DNA from: Chitinilyticum litopenaei DSM 21440
GTDB lineage: Bacteria; Pseudomonadota; Gammaproteobacteria; Burkholderiales; Chitinibacteraceae
Assembly: GCF_000428145.1 (NCBI RefSeq)
Contig: NZ_ATZJ01000033.1
Span: 1-48,347, forward strand
Direction: 5' to 3'
DNA: 48,347 nt
Positions 15,483 to 23,837 of the stretch are shown in pieces (within the stretch, counting starts at the first letter, position 1; every line of letters begins with the position of its first letter). A program made the position numbers and the translations under genes. Below the pieces are notes generated by a model. That model did not search any database, was not told the origin of the DNA, and worked only from the letters and a program-made list of their open reading frames with translations.

Positions 15483-16361
15483 GTGAACTTCCGCCTCAAC
15501 TTCCACCACCTCCGATATTTCTGGCATGTGGCCCGCGAGGGCAGCATCACCGGCGCTGCGGCCAAGCTGGGGCTGCGCGCCCAGACGGTCAGCCACCAGG
15601 TCAGCCAGCTTGAGCAGGCCCTGGGACGCGCACTGTTTGCGCCGGAAGGGCGGGGGCTGGCGCTGACCGATTGCGGCCGCGATGTGCTGCGCTACGCCGA
15701 CCAGATCTTCCTGCTGGGCGAGGAGCTGCTGGACTGCCTGCACGAGGAAGGGCGCGGCCCCAGCTTGCGGCTCAATGTCGGCATTTCCGACGTCTTGCCC
15801 AAGACCGTCAGCTGCCAGCTGCTCGGTCCGGCGCTGGCCCTGCCGCAAACGCTGAAACTGACCTGCCGCGAGGGTGACAGCGACCCGCTGCTGGCCGATC
15901 TGGCGCTGCACCAGCTCGATCTCGTGCTGACCGACCGGCCGCTGGGCGCGGCCTCTGCCCAGCAGTTCCTGTGCGTCGAACTGGCGACCTGTCCGGTGTG
16001 GATTTTTGCCACGCCGCTGCTGGCGGATCGCTGGGGGGAAAACTGGCTGGGCGGCGCGCCCTTCCTGCTGCCGGCGCGCGGCAACATGCTGCGCAGCAAG
16101 CTGGATCAGTGGTTTGCCGCGCAGGGCGTGCAGCCGAACGTGGTCGGCGAGTTCGACGACATGGCCTTGCTGCAGGCCTTTGCGCGCCGTGGCCTCGGCA
16201 TGTTCGCCGCCCCGGCCTTTGCGCCCGACGAACTGGCCAGCGACGGCGCCCTGCGCGGGCTGGGGCTGCTCGAAGGCATCGAGGAAACCTTTTACGCGGT
16301 TACCACGCCGCGCAAGCAGGAGCACCCAGCCGTGCGCGTCGTCTTGCGTCAGGGGGGCTGA
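15483..16361 (+). CDS. LysR-type transcriptional regulator, NhaR-like
   Basis: A 292-residue DNA-binding regulator. The N-terminal winged helix-turn-helix is evident (FHHLRYFWHVAREGSITGAA, then QTVSHQVSQLEQALG); FHHLRYFWHVAREGS and the FAPEGRGLALTDCGRDVLRYADQIF segment are typical of the NhaR branch. The rest is the LysR substrate-binding domain. The GTG start at 15483 gives the canonical N-terminus; the ribosome binding site is weak. No NhaA antiporter gene is nearby, so the name NhaR is not assigned. It is divergent from the HPF-like gene, which is the most likely target together with its own promoter. Confidence 0.88.
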   Translation: MNFRLNFHHLRYFWHVAREGSITGAAAKLGLRAQTVSHQVSQLEQALGRALFAPEGRGLALTDCGRDVLRYADQIFLLGEELLDCLHEEGRGPSLRLNVGISDVLPKTVSCQLLGPALALPQTLKLTCREGDSDPLLADLALHQLDLVLTDRPLGAASAQQFLCVELATCPVWIFATPLLADRWGENWLGGAPFLLPARGNMLRSKLDQWFAAQGVQPNVVGEFDDMALLQAFARRGLGMFAAPAFAPDELASDGALRGLGLLEGIEETFYAVTTPRKQEHPAVRVVLRQGG

Positions 16362-16437
16362 TCGCGACTTTGTGCCGGTGACGGGCAGTGTCGCGCGGCC
16401 GCTGCACTTCATCAGTCAATCAGCAACCACTGATCCG

Positions 16438-16468
16438 TTGATCTGTAAGAAAAGGACAGCGGCATAGT
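16438..16468 (+). promoter_or_regulatory. Weak candidate promoter upstream of the chitin-binding protease gene
   Basis: TTGATC (16438-16443), 19-nt spacer, CATAGT (16463-16468). Just upstream an inverted repeat ATCAGT (16411-16416) / ACTGAT (16429-16434) could be an operator. The remainder of the 285-nt gap between the LysR gene and the protease start shows nothing else. Confidence 0.25.
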
Positions 16469-16646
16469 AGTATCGCCCGCACAACAATCACGACAGCGCC
16501 TGGAACAGCGGCGACAGCCCGATCTGGAAACACGCCGGGGCACATGGCAAAGCGCGGTGCGAAAACGGGTTTCGACCTGGACGCGCCGCGTCACCGCGCC
16601 AGCCTCCGGTTTCGGTCTGGCGCCCGTCAGGCAAGCAATTTGGGGA

Positions 16647-19283
16647 ATGACGTTGCGCAAACCATTGACGATTCGTACGGCCGGCCTGCTCCTGACCGGC
16701 ATCAGCAGCCTGGCCGGCAGCGCCTGGGCCGCGCCTGGCTGGGAGGAAAACAGAACCTACCACCGTGGCGATGAGGTGGTTTTCGCCGGGCAGCGCTATG
16801 CCGCGCTGCTTGCGCACTCCGCATACAGTGGCGCGGGCTGGAATCCGGCGGCCGCGCCATCGCTATGGCGGCCGCTGAGTGGCGCCGCTGCCGATGGCCA
16901 GACCAGTGCAGGGCTTGCCGGCGATTCGGCCTGCCTCGCGGCCTGGCAGGCAGGCAATACCTATGTCGCCGGTAACCGGGTCAGCCACCAGGGCCGCAAT
17001 TACGAGGCCCGCTGGTGGACTCGCGGCGACGTGCCTGGCAGTACCGGGCAATGGGGTGTCTGGCTCGAGCTGGGTACTTGCGCAAGCGGCAGCATCGCCA
17101 CACCGCTCGTCACGGCAACGCCTTCACCGACGCCGGTGCCGACTGTGCGACCAAGCGCCACCGCGACCCCCTTGCTGACCCCGACCCCGACCGCAACCCC
17201 GCTGCCGACGGCCAGCCCGACTGGCGCTCCTGCTGTGGCTACGGCTTGCGCCACGGCCTGGCTTGCCACGACGGCTTATACCGGCGGCCAGCGCGTCAGC
17301 CACGGCGGGCGCAGTTATGAGGCCAAATGGTGGACGCGTGGCGAAGAGCCCGGAACAACCGGCGACTACGGCGTCTGGAAAGATCTGGGCGTCTGTGGTG
17401 TGAGCGTTACTCCCAGTCTTGCGGCCACCGCGACCGCCGTGCCGACTGCCAAGCCCAGTGCGACCCCGGTCGTCACTGCGACGCCAACGGCTACCGCAAC
17501 CCCGACGGCAAAACCAAGCACGACCCCGACGCCAAGCGCAACACCCACAGCCACGCCAACCCCGACGGCCACACCGACACCCGTTGCCGGTGCGGGGCTG
17601 CAGATCAGTGAGGTCGCCAGCGACCCGAATGGCAGCGGCAGCTGGTTTGAAATCCGCAACGCCGGCAGCAGCGCGGTCAGCCTCGCCGACATCCGCGCCC
17701 GCATCCGCGGCAGCGCCGGCAGCGTCAGCGAGTTTGCGCTGGGCAGCGGCAGCCTGCCGCCCGGTGCCTTCCTTGTCGCCGCGGCGGCCACCGGCGCGCG
17801 CGGCCAGATCGCGAACGCGCAAATTGTTTATCTGGGCCAGAGCAGCAATTACCCGCGCTGGACCAGCGCATCCGGCGCCATCGAGCTGGTGCGCAACGGC
17901 CAGACGCTCGACTTCGTGCGCTTTGGCGGCAGCAGCGAACAGCCGCTGAGCGCAGGCGCGTGGAGCGGGGCAAATGCCGTGGCGATTCCGGCCACTTACG
18001 GCTATGCACTGGTGCGCTACTTCACGCAGACCAGCGACAGCAACAGCGCGGCCGACTGGCAAAGCGTCGCCTTCTCGACGCCGGGCGGGCGCAATGACGT
18101 GCCGGCCAGCGCGACCGACAGCGACGGCGACGGCATTCCGAGCAGCGCCAAGGTCGCCGGTGGTACTTACGCGGGTTTGGATCTTTATGGCATGGGCGTG
18201 CGCGCCGGGCGCCCGGCCATCCTCATCCAGGTCGATCACATGCAAAGCAGCGACGAGGGCGTGATCCCGCAACGCGAAGCCTTGCAGGCGGTGGCCGATG
18301 CCTTTGCGCGGCGCAATATCGACGTGATCTTCGACGCCGGCAGCCTGTATTCCGGCACCTTCAGCCCGGTGAATTTCAATCTGGGCGGTGGCCGGCAGGT
18401 CGCGTTCTCGGCCTGCGTCGACCTCAGCCCGCCAGCCGGTTGCGCGGCGCTGGCCGATTACAAGGCCAGCAGCATGGACGTGCGCCGCCGCCAGATTTTC
18501 CACTACCTGCTGATGGGCAGCAGCCGCAACGCCGACGGCAGCTCGGGTTCGTCGGGCGTGGCCGAAATCGGCGGCAACGACCTGATCGTGTCGCTGGGCA
18601 AGTGGGGGCTGAACAGCAGCACGGCCAGCAACCGCTACCGGCTGATCAACTACCAGGCCGGTACCATCATGCACGAGCTGGGGCACAACCTCGGCCTGCG
18701 TCACGGCGGCTTCGAGAACGCCAACAACAAGCCGAACTACTACAGCATCATGAATTACCTCTACCAGCTGCGTGGCATGGGTGACAGCGGCAATGGCAGT
18801 GGCCCGGCGCAGCGCTATCTGGCCAGCAAGGGGTATCTGTCCAGCTGCAGCATCGAAGGTAGCCCCTGCGGCAATACCTTCCGCATCGACTATTCCGATG
18901 GCAGCGGCGCGCGGCTGAACGAAAACAGCCTGCTCGAGTCCGACAATATCGGCCGCGGTGCAGCAGGCGGCGCCTACGCCGACTGGAACAACAGCAAGGC
19001 GCTCAATACGGCGGCCTACGCGCTGGATCTCAATGGCGACGGCGTCATGGGCTATCTGCAGGATTACGACGACTGGACCAGCCTGACGATGCGCTTTGCG
19101 CGCACCAGCCAGGGCGCAGCCGGTGTGGCCATGCTGCGCAGCCAGCCCAGCACGCAGGCCCGCCCGCCCCAGCACTCGCGCGCCTTCATGCATGACCGGT
19201 TTGAAGTGTCAGAAGAAGAGGCACCACCGGCCGAATTCTTCGACGAATTGAGGAGGGCTTCGCCGCATGTCCGTGCTGACTAA
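16647..19283 (+). CDS. Secreted metzincin-type metalloprotease with three chitin-binding (CBM5/12-like) modules and a lamin-tail domain
   Basis: An 878-residue exported protease. A signal peptide (1-28, cleavage after AWA) precedes CBM5/12-like modules at about 30-76, 94-145 and 201-250; each has the aromatic WxxxxxYxxGxxVxxxGxxYxA pattern and the last two have Cys at both ends and a WWTRG core. Thr/Pro linkers separate them (about 152-195 and 255-314). Residues about 317-450 resemble a lamin-tail domain (LQISEVASDPNGSGSWFEI). The catalytic domain has the zinc motif HELGHNLGLRH (His676, Glu677, His680, His686) and a downstream SIMNY (Met702) that fits a Met-turn. I chose ATG 16647 because it begins the signal peptide, although its ribosome binding site is poor; GTG 16557 would add 30 residues. 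It overlaps the next gene by 17 nt. Role inferred: protein digestion on chitinous material. Confidence 0.85.
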   Translation: MTLRKPLTIRTAGLLLTGISSLAGSAWAAPGWEENRTYHRGDEVVFAGQRYAALLAHSAYSGAGWNPAAAPSLWRPLSGAAADGQTSAGLAGDSACLAAWQAGNTYVAGNRVSHQGRNYEARWWTRGDVPGSTGQWGVWLELGTCASGSIATPLVTATPSPTPVPTVRPSATATPLLTPTPTATPLPTASPTGAPAVATACATAWLATTAYTGGQRVSHGGRSYEAKWWTRGEEPGTTGDYGVWKDLGVCGVSVTPSLAATATAVPTAKPSATPVVTATPTATATPTAKPSTTPTPSATPTATPTPTATPTPVAGAGLQISEVASDPNGSGSWFEIRNAGSSAVSLADIRARIRGSAGSVSEFALGSGSLPPGAFLVAAAATGARGQIANAQIVYLGQSSNYPRWTSASGAIELVRNGQTLDFVRFGGSSEQPLSAGAWSGANAVAIPATYGYALVRYFTQTSDSNSAADWQSVAFSTPGGRNDVPASATDSDGDGIPSSAKVAGGTYAGLDLYGMGVRAGRPAILIQVDHMQSSDEGVIPQREALQAVADAFARRNIDVIFDAGSLYSGTFSPVNFNLGGGRQVAFSACVDLSPPAGCAALADYKASSMDVRRRQIFHYLLMGSSRNADGSSGSSGVAEIGGNDLIVSLGKWGLNSSTASNRYRLINYQAGTIMHELGHNLGLRHGGFENANNKPNYYSIMNYLYQLRGMGDSGNGSGPAQRYLASKGYLSSCSIEGSPCGNTFRIDYSDGSGARLNENSLLESDNIGRGAAGGAYADWNNSKALNTAAYALDLNGDGVMGYLQDYDDWTSLTMRFARTSQGAAGVAMLRSQPSTQARPPQHSRAFMHDRFEVSEEEAPPAEFFDELRRASPHVRAD

Positions 19284-19839
19284 CTGCGCTGTCGCGCTTG
19301 CAGCGGGCGCGCTCGCCATGACCAGCCAGGCCGCCCCCTTGCGCATCGGACCCTTGCCGCTGGATACGGTCATCTCCGGCCCGGTCAGCAACTGGCAGCA
19401 GCAGGAGCCGCTGCTGCAGTTCGAGTTGGGCGATCACACGCTGAGCATCGAAAACGCCGGCCTGGCGAACGGGGTCGACGTACGCCGTCTCAGCGCCCGT
19501 GCGCAGCGTGAAGCCCACCCGGCTGGCCCGCAAACGCGTCTCTACCTGCAGCGCGACGGGCGCGACTGGCTGCTGCTGGCCGCCGGCCTGCATCCGGGCG
19601 CCAGTCTGCCCGAAGGCTGGACGCTGTTCTGGCAGGATCGCCCCATGCTGGCCGATGCCGGCGGCCACCCGCAGACCGTTCCCGTCGGCGGCAGGCTCGC
19701 CCGTCATCAGGGCCGGGCGCTTTGCCTGCGCATCCTGGATGTGCGCGTCCCGGCCGCGGACGACATCGAAAGCGAACCGGAGATCGATCTGTTGCTCTGG
19801 CGCAGCCAACGCCGGGATTGCAGAAAACCCGGCATTTGA
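19267..19839 (+). CDS. Small secreted protein of unknown function, coupled to the metalloprotease
   Basis: I do not recognise the family. The 190-residue product starts with a signal peptide (residues 1-22, LAAGALAMTSQA) followed by a soluble, strand-rich mature domain with several Leu/Trp-rich stretches (FELGDHTLSIENAG, GRDWLLLAAG, WTLFWQDRPM). Two cysteines lie late in the chain. The ATG sits inside the end of the protease gene (17-nt overlap) with AGGAGG 10 nt upstream, so the two are co-translated. Candidate roles are protease inhibitor, secretion chaperone or co-factor; none is shown by the sequence. The tRNA promoter overlaps its 3' end. Confidence 0.7.
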   Translation: MSVLTNCAVALAAGALAMTSQAAPLRIGPLPLDTVISGPVSNWQQQEPLLQFELGDHTLSIENAGLANGVDVRRLSARAQREAHPAGPQTRLYLQRDGRDWLLLAAGLHPGASLPEGWTLFWQDRPMLADAGGHPQTVPVGGRLARHQGRALCLRILDVRVPAADDIESEPEIDLLLWRSQRRDCRKPGI

Positions 19840-19850
19840 GGTGTAATAAT
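19818..19850 (+). promoter_or_regulatory. Candidate promoter of tRNA-Thr
   Basis: TTGCAG (19818-19823) with TGTAAT (18-nt spacer) or TAATAAT (19844-19850) as -10, ending 8 nt before the mature tRNA 5' end. The -35 lies within the end of the upstream coding region. Confidence 0.45.
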
Positions 19851-19858
19851 GCCTGTGC

Positions 19859-19934
<76 letters not shown>

Positions 19935-19943
19935 GAAATGGGC

Positions 19944-19979
19944 AAGAGGCCGGCGTCAGCCGGCCTCTTTTGCTTTCTA
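19944..19979 (+). terminator. Rho-independent terminator of tRNA-Thr
   Basis: AAGAGGCCGGC (19944-19954), loop GTCA, GCCGGCCTCTT (19959-19969), then TTTGCTTTCT. The 11-bp stem with a T-rich tail should largely block read-through into the downstream cluster. Confidence 0.88.
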
Positions 19980-19984
19980 ATAGG

Positions 19985-20020
19985 TGCATCGGGCAAGGCG
20001 GTCACCGCCCACACGATGCG
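19985..20020 (+). other. Leader hairpin ahead of the aryl polyene cluster
   Basis: In the 64 nt between the tRNA terminator and the first cluster gene, GCATCG (19986-19991) pairs with CGATGC (20014-20019), extended by wobble pairs, and inside it GGCGG (19997-20001) pairs with CCGCC (20005-20009). No clear sigma-70 promoter is seen in this short stretch. It may be an RNA structure or a palindromic binding site. Confidence 0.4.
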
Positions 20021-20043
20021 TGAACGTGATGGGTTGATAAGTC

Positions 20044-21108
20044 GTGAAACTGAAAGATCGCCGATTCGCCCAGGATTGCTCGGCCTTTGCTGCTCGCTTC
20101 GAAGCGCAGAAAATTGCTTTTGGCCCCGTCGTTTTTCAGTGCGTGCGCATTGCGTGGAAAAAGGGCCTGCTGGCCACGCTGGCGCAAGGGCCGATGACGT
20201 CCGGGCAGTTGCAGGATCAATCGGGCCTGAGCACCTATGCGCTGGACGTGCTGCTGGAAAGCTGCCTGTCCGCCGGCGTGGTGGCGCTGGACAACGACTG
20301 CTGGGTGCTGGAAAAAACCGGCTACATGCTCGTCAACGACCGGCTCACGCAAATCAATTTTAACTGGGTGCAGGATGTGTGCTGGCAGGGGCTGTTCGAT
20401 CTCGAGGCGTGTCTCGACGAGCAAACACCACTGGGGCTGAAGCATCTGGGCGATTGGTCGAGCATCTACGAGGGCTTGTCCGATCTGCCCGAGCCGGCCC
20501 GGACGTCGTGGTTCGACTTCGACCACCATTATTCCGACTCGGCCTTTCCCGAAGCCTTGCCGCTGCTGTTTGCCGCGCCGCCGCGCCGCCTGATGGACGT
20601 CGGCGCGAACACCGGGAAATTCGCGCGGCTGTGTCTCGAGCATCACCCGGATGTCGAGCTGACGCTTGTCGATCTGCCCATCCAGCTTGATGCCGCGCAG
20701 CGCAATCTGGCCGAGCAAGGCTTGCTGGACAGGGTGACGCTGGCGCCGCGCAACCTGCTCGACGAGGGGCTGAGGCTGCCCGGCGGACATGATGCGATCT
20801 GGATGAGCCAGTTCCTGTCCTGTTTCTCGCTGGCCGAAATTGCCCGCATCCTGGCGCGAGCCGCCGATGCGCTGGCCGACGGCGGCAGGCTCTACATCCT
20901 CGATACCTTTTGGGACAGGCAGCAGTTCGACATCGCCGCGTTCTGCCTGATCAATACCTCGCCGTACTTCACCGCAATGGCCAGCGGCAACAGCAAGATC
21001 TACCGCGCCAGCGAGTACGGCGAGTGTGCGGAAAAGGCCGGCCTGAAGCTGGTCGGCGTCCATGACGGGCTGGGTCTGTCGCATTCGCTGTTGCGCTTCG
21101 AGAAATGA
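20044..21108 (+). CDS. SAM-dependent O-methyltransferase of the aryl polyene cluster
   Basis: A 354-residue class I methyltransferase. Residues about 1-150 form the helical dimerisation/winged-helix part seen in O-methyltransferases; the Rossmann domain starts with LMDVGANTGKFARLCLEHHPDVELTLVDLP (SAM-binding GxNxG, acidic residue at the end of strand 2). The likely role is methylation of a hydroxyl on the aryl head group, as in many APE and xanthomonadin-type pigments; this is inferred from context. The GTG start at 20044 lacks a strong ribosome binding site. A 134-nt gap separates it from the next gene, the largest within the cluster, so it could be transcribed separately. Confidence 0.82.
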   Translation: MKLKDRRFAQDCSAFAARFEAQKIAFGPVVFQCVRIAWKKGLLATLAQGPMTSGQLQDQSGLSTYALDVLLESCLSAGVVALDNDCWVLEKTGYMLVNDRLTQINFNWVQDVCWQGLFDLEACLDEQTPLGLKHLGDWSSIYEGLSDLPEPARTSWFDFDHHYSDSAFPEALPLLFAAPPRRLMDVGANTGKFARLCLEHHPDVELTLVDLPIQLDAAQRNLAEQGLLDRVTLAPRNLLDEGLRLPGGHDAIWMSQFLSCFSLAEIARILARAADALADGGRLYILDTFWDRQQFDIAAFCLINTSPYFTAMASGNSKIYRASEYGECAEKAGLKLVGVHDGLGLSHSLLRFEK

Positions 21109-21242
21109 GCGCCAGTGCAGTGGATGCCGCCCAGTTCGCCGTCATGGTTTTTGCTGACAACCTGTGGCAAAATTACAGCCGTTTTATCTGATTCTGACGC
21201 TGGTGCGTGTCTTTCCGCGCTTGCCCAGCCGTGGCCCCTACC

Positions 21243-21926
21243 GTGTATTCTTTCGCACAATCCCAGTGGTCGCTCCCGTTGCGGGTGGCTGGCAGCGCCT
21301 GCTGGCGACCGGAGCTCGATGGTCCGCCGCCCTTGCCGTCCGTTGCGGCGATGAGCAGGCGACGCCTGTCGCCACTGGCGCGCATGGCCATGCAAGTGGC
21401 CGGCCAGCTGCAGCCCGACGCGCCGGCCTGTCGCTGTGTATTCGGCTCGCGTCACGGCGAAATCCGCAGCACTGCCGCCATGCTCGCCGCCCTGGCCGAG
21501 GAACAGCCGCTTTCACCTGCTGCCTTCAGCCACTCGGTGCACAATGCCTTGCCCGGCCTGTGGTCGATCCTGCAGGGGCAGACCGGCGAGACCAGCGCGG
21601 TTGCCGCCGGTCGCGATACGCTGCCCATGGCCCTGCTGGAAGCGCAGGGCATGCTGGCTTACGACCCTCGTACCCCCGTTCTCGTGATCGTCGCCGACGA
21701 AACCCTTCCGCCGGAATTTGCTGCCTTCGCCGATGAACCGGGCGAGCCCTATGCGCTGGGCCTGCTGCTGGAGAGCGGCAACCCGAACCTGCGGCTGCAT
21801 GCCCTGTCGGAACGCGGTGATGCGTGTCGTGACCCGGTGCTGGCCTGGCAAAGCTGGTGGCTGGGTGAGAGCGCCACCTTGTGCCTGGCCGGAGAAAACA
21901 TGGCCTGGCAATGGGAGAGGGTATGA
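21243..21926 (+). CDS. apeC: Ketosynthase-like chain-length factor (beta-ketoacyl synthase N-like)
   Basis: A 227-residue protein corresponding to a beta-ketoacyl-synthase N-terminal-like domain found in every aryl polyene cluster, partner of the catalytic KS (ApeC with ApeO in studied systems). The motifs are those of a degenerate thiolase fold: CRCVFGSRHGEIRSTAAML, then AFSHSVHNALPGLWSI, with no Cys-His-His triad. GTG 21243 gives the usual short N-terminus ahead of the SQWS strand; GTG 21207 or 21231 would add up to 12 residues. The stop overlaps the ATG of the next gene (ATGA). The expected function is to set chain length and stabilise the KS heterodimer. Confidence 0.82.
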   Translation: MYSFAQSQWSLPLRVAGSACWRPELDGPPPLPSVAAMSRRRLSPLARMAMQVAGQLQPDAPACRCVFGSRHGEIRSTAAMLAALAEEQPLSPAAFSHSVHNALPGLWSILQGQTGETSAVAAGRDTLPMALLEAQGMLAYDPRTPVLVIVADETLPPEFAAFADEPGEPYALGLLLESGNPNLRLHALSERGDACRDPVLAWQSWWLGESATLCLAGENMAWQWERV

Positions 21927-22684
21927 GGGCGCGCATCGACTGGCTGGGCCGTCTGTGCGGCACGGCAATTGCCTTTGGCTCATTTGGCCTGGGCGGCTCG
22001 CTGCTCGGTCTGTGTTTTCCCCTGCTGAACCGTTTCATTCCTGCCGAGCAGCGGCAGGCGCGCGCGCGCCGGCTCGTGCACGGCACCTTTTTGCTGTTCA
22101 TGCACTGGATGCGCTGGCTGGGGATAATGGAGTGGAAGGTCGAAGGGCAGGAGCGCCTGGGGCGCCCTGGCCAGCTGATCGTCGCCAACCATCCGTCCCT
22201 GCTCGATGTCGTCTTCATGATGGCGCACATCCGCGAGCCCAACTGCATCGTCAAGAGCAGCCTGTGGCGCAATCCGTGCATGATCGGCCCGGTGAGCGCG
22301 GCAGGTTTCATTCCCAATCGCGACAGCGCGCAAATGGTCGAGGACGGCGTTGCCGCATTGCGGCGCGGCGATTGCCTGATCGTTTTCCCCGAGGGTACGC
22401 GCAGCACACCGGGTTGCCGTCCGGTCTTTCAGCGCGGCGCGGCGACTCTTGCCGTCAAGGCGGCGCGGATACTGACTCCGGTAGTGATTACCGTTTCCCC
22501 CACCACTTTGACCAAGCAGGTGAAGTGGTACAAAATCCCGCCTCGCCGCTTTGTCATGACCATGCGCGTCGGCGGCGACATCGAGCTTGACCCATACCGC
22601 CGTGCCAGCAGCGGCCCGCTCGCAGCGCGCCGGCTGAACAACGACCTCGTCGACTTTTACATGCAGGAACTCGAGCGTGGATAA
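21923..22684 (+). CDS. 1-acyl-glycerol-3-phosphate-type acyltransferase (PlsC family), aryl polyene cluster
   Basis: A 253-residue membrane-associated acyltransferase. A hydrophobic N-terminal segment (about 13-35) is followed by the PlsC blocks: NHPSLLDV (His90, Asp95 of HX4D), the acceptor-binding GFIPN region, and FPEGTRS. In APE systems such enzymes are thought to place the polyene chain on a lipid-like acceptor. ATG 21923 follows GGGAGAGGGT and overlaps the previous stop; the end overlaps the ACP gene by 8 nt. The family is certain; acceptor and donor are inferred. Confidence 0.87.
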   Translation: MRARIDWLGRLCGTAIAFGSFGLGGSLLGLCFPLLNRFIPAEQRQARARRLVHGTFLLFMHWMRWLGIMEWKVEGQERLGRPGQLIVANHPSLLDVVFMMAHIREPNCIVKSSLWRNPCMIGPVSAAGFIPNRDSAQMVEDGVAALRRGDCLIVFPEGTRSTPGCRPVFQRGAATLAVKAARILTPVVITVSPTTLTKQVKWYKIPPRRFVMTMRVGGDIELDPYRRASSGPLAARRLNNDLVDFYMQELERG

Positions 22685-22946
22685 CGCACTCATCTCCGAA
22701 ATCAAGCTGTTCGTCATCGAAACCCTGAATCTGGAGGATGTCGGCGCGGACGACATCGACAGCGATGCGCCACTGTTTGGCGACGGTTTGGGCCTGGATT
22801 CGATCGATGCGCTCGAACTGGGCGTCGGCCTGCAAAAACGCTATGGCATCAAGTTGCAAAGCGATGCAGCCGAAAACCGCCGCCACTTCGCCTCGATCCG
22901 TGCGCTGGCCGAACTGGTGCAGGCCCAGCGTGCCGGCCAGGCATGA
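22677..22946 (+). CDS. apeE: Acyl carrier protein 1 of the aryl polyene cluster
   Basis: An 89-residue acyl carrier protein. The phosphopantetheine attachment serine is Ser42 in GLGLDSIDALEL. The protein is acidic in helix II as expected. The GTG start at 22677 overlaps the acyltransferase gene by 8 nt. It is one of a tandem ACP pair, matching ApeE/ApeF of described clusters; which one carries the starter and which the chain cannot be told from sequence. An 87-nt gap follows before the second ACP. Confidence 0.88.
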   Translation: MDNALISEIKLFVIETLNLEDVGADDIDSDAPLFGDGLGLDSIDALELGVGLQKRYGIKLQSDAAENRRHFASIRALAELVQAQRAGQA

Positions 22947-23033
22947 CAAGCGATCGCCCCGTGACAGGCCGCTGTAGTTGCTCGCCGCGGGCTGCGCTTG
23001 CGGTGAAACGATCATGAACAAGTGCTAAGGACT

Positions 23034-23276
23034 ATGGACAAGCAAACCGCTTACAACGAGATCGCGCGCATTCTCGCCGATCTTTTCGAGATCGCGCCCG
23101 AGCGCATCACGCCCGAGGCACGGCTCTACGACGATCTTGAAATCGACAGCATCGACGCCGTCGATCTTGCCGCTGAGATCCGCTCGCTGGTTGGCAAGAA
23201 GATCAGCCCCGAAGACTTCAAGCAGGTGCGTACCGTCGGCGACGTTGTCGACGCCGTGCTGAAGCTGCAGCAGTAA
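23034..23276 (+). CDS. apeF: Acyl carrier protein 2 of the aryl polyene cluster
   Basis: An 80-residue acyl carrier protein with Ser39 in LEIDSIDAVDL as the phosphopantetheine site and a canonical four-helix pattern (AYNEIARILADLFEI at the start, FKQVRTVGDVVDAVLKL at the end). ATG 23034 follows TAAGGA closely; GTG 23022 is an unlikely earlier start. It is more similar to fatty-acid-type ACPs than the first ACP. The next gene begins 6 nt after its stop. Confidence 0.9.
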   Translation: MDKQTAYNEIARILADLFEIAPERITPEARLYDDLEIDSIDAVDLAAEIRSLVGKKISPEDFKQVRTVGDVVDAVLKLQQ

Positions 23277-23282
23277 GCCGTC

Positions 23283-23837
23283 TTGCGCAAGGCCCTTGCC
23301 TTGGCCGGCCTGCTGCTTTGCCTGGCCTATCCGCTGCTTGTGTATGTGCTGCTCGGCCGCACGGGCCCCGTGGCGTTCGCCGGGCTGCTGGCGCTGATGG
23401 CCGTGCTGCGCGCGCTGAGTGCGGGCAAGCGTTCCGGCGCCTGGTTGCAGGCGCTACTGCTGCTGCTGTTCGCCGGCCTGCTGCTGCTGCGCGGCAGCGT
23501 CGAATCGCTGCGTTATTACCCGGTCGCCGTCAATGCCGCCATGCTGATCCTGTTTGCCACCAGCCTGCTTTATCCGCCGACGCTGATCGAGCGGCTGGCT
23601 CGCCTGTCCGACCCCGAACTGCCCGCCGAAGGCGTGCGCTACACGCGCAGGCTCACGCAGGTCTGGTGCGCGTTCTTTGTCGCCAATGGCCTCGCCGCGC
23701 TGTGGACGGCGCGCCATGCGAGCTGGGAACACTGGACGCTGTACAACGGCCTGATCGCCTACGTGCTGATGAGCGCGCTGCTGACTGGCGAATGGCTGTT
23801 GCGCAAGCGCCTGCTTGTGCGCGCCGGTGTGGCATGA
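23283..23837 (+). CDS. Aryl polyene cluster integral membrane protein (COG4648-like)
   Basis: A 184-residue hydrophobic protein with about five transmembrane segments (for example LALAGLLLCLAYPLLVYVLL, ALLLLLFAGLLLL and FFVANGLAALWTA), and a conserved-looking loop PPTLIERLARLSDPELP. It corresponds to the uncharacterised membrane protein that sits between the ACP and ligase genes in aryl polyene clusters. The TTG start at 23283 is the only one that keeps the first membrane segment. The stop overlaps the ATG of the ligase gene (ATGA). Function unknown; probably part of membrane assembly or export. Confidence 0.75.
   Translation: MRKALALAGLLLCLAYPLLVYVLLGRTGPVAFAGLLALMAVLRALSAGKRSGAWLQALLLLLFAGLLLLRGSVESLRYYPVAVNAAMLILFATSLLYPPTLIERLARLSDPELPAEGVRYTRRLTQVWCAFFVANGLAALWTARHASWEHWTLYNGLIAYVLMSALLTGEWLLRKRLLVRAGVA

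Noticed and set aside
14964..16412. Long minus-strand open frame that would extend the HPF-like protein to 482 residues
   Set aside because: The extra N-terminal part is antisense to the LysR gene and has no domain pattern; the start with AAGGAG at 15377 gives the normal protein.
17100..17590. Repetitive CCGACC/ACGCCAA-like DNA that could pass for a tandem repeat or CRISPR
   Set aside because: It encodes the Thr/Pro linkers of the protease; repeat units are irregular and follow codons.
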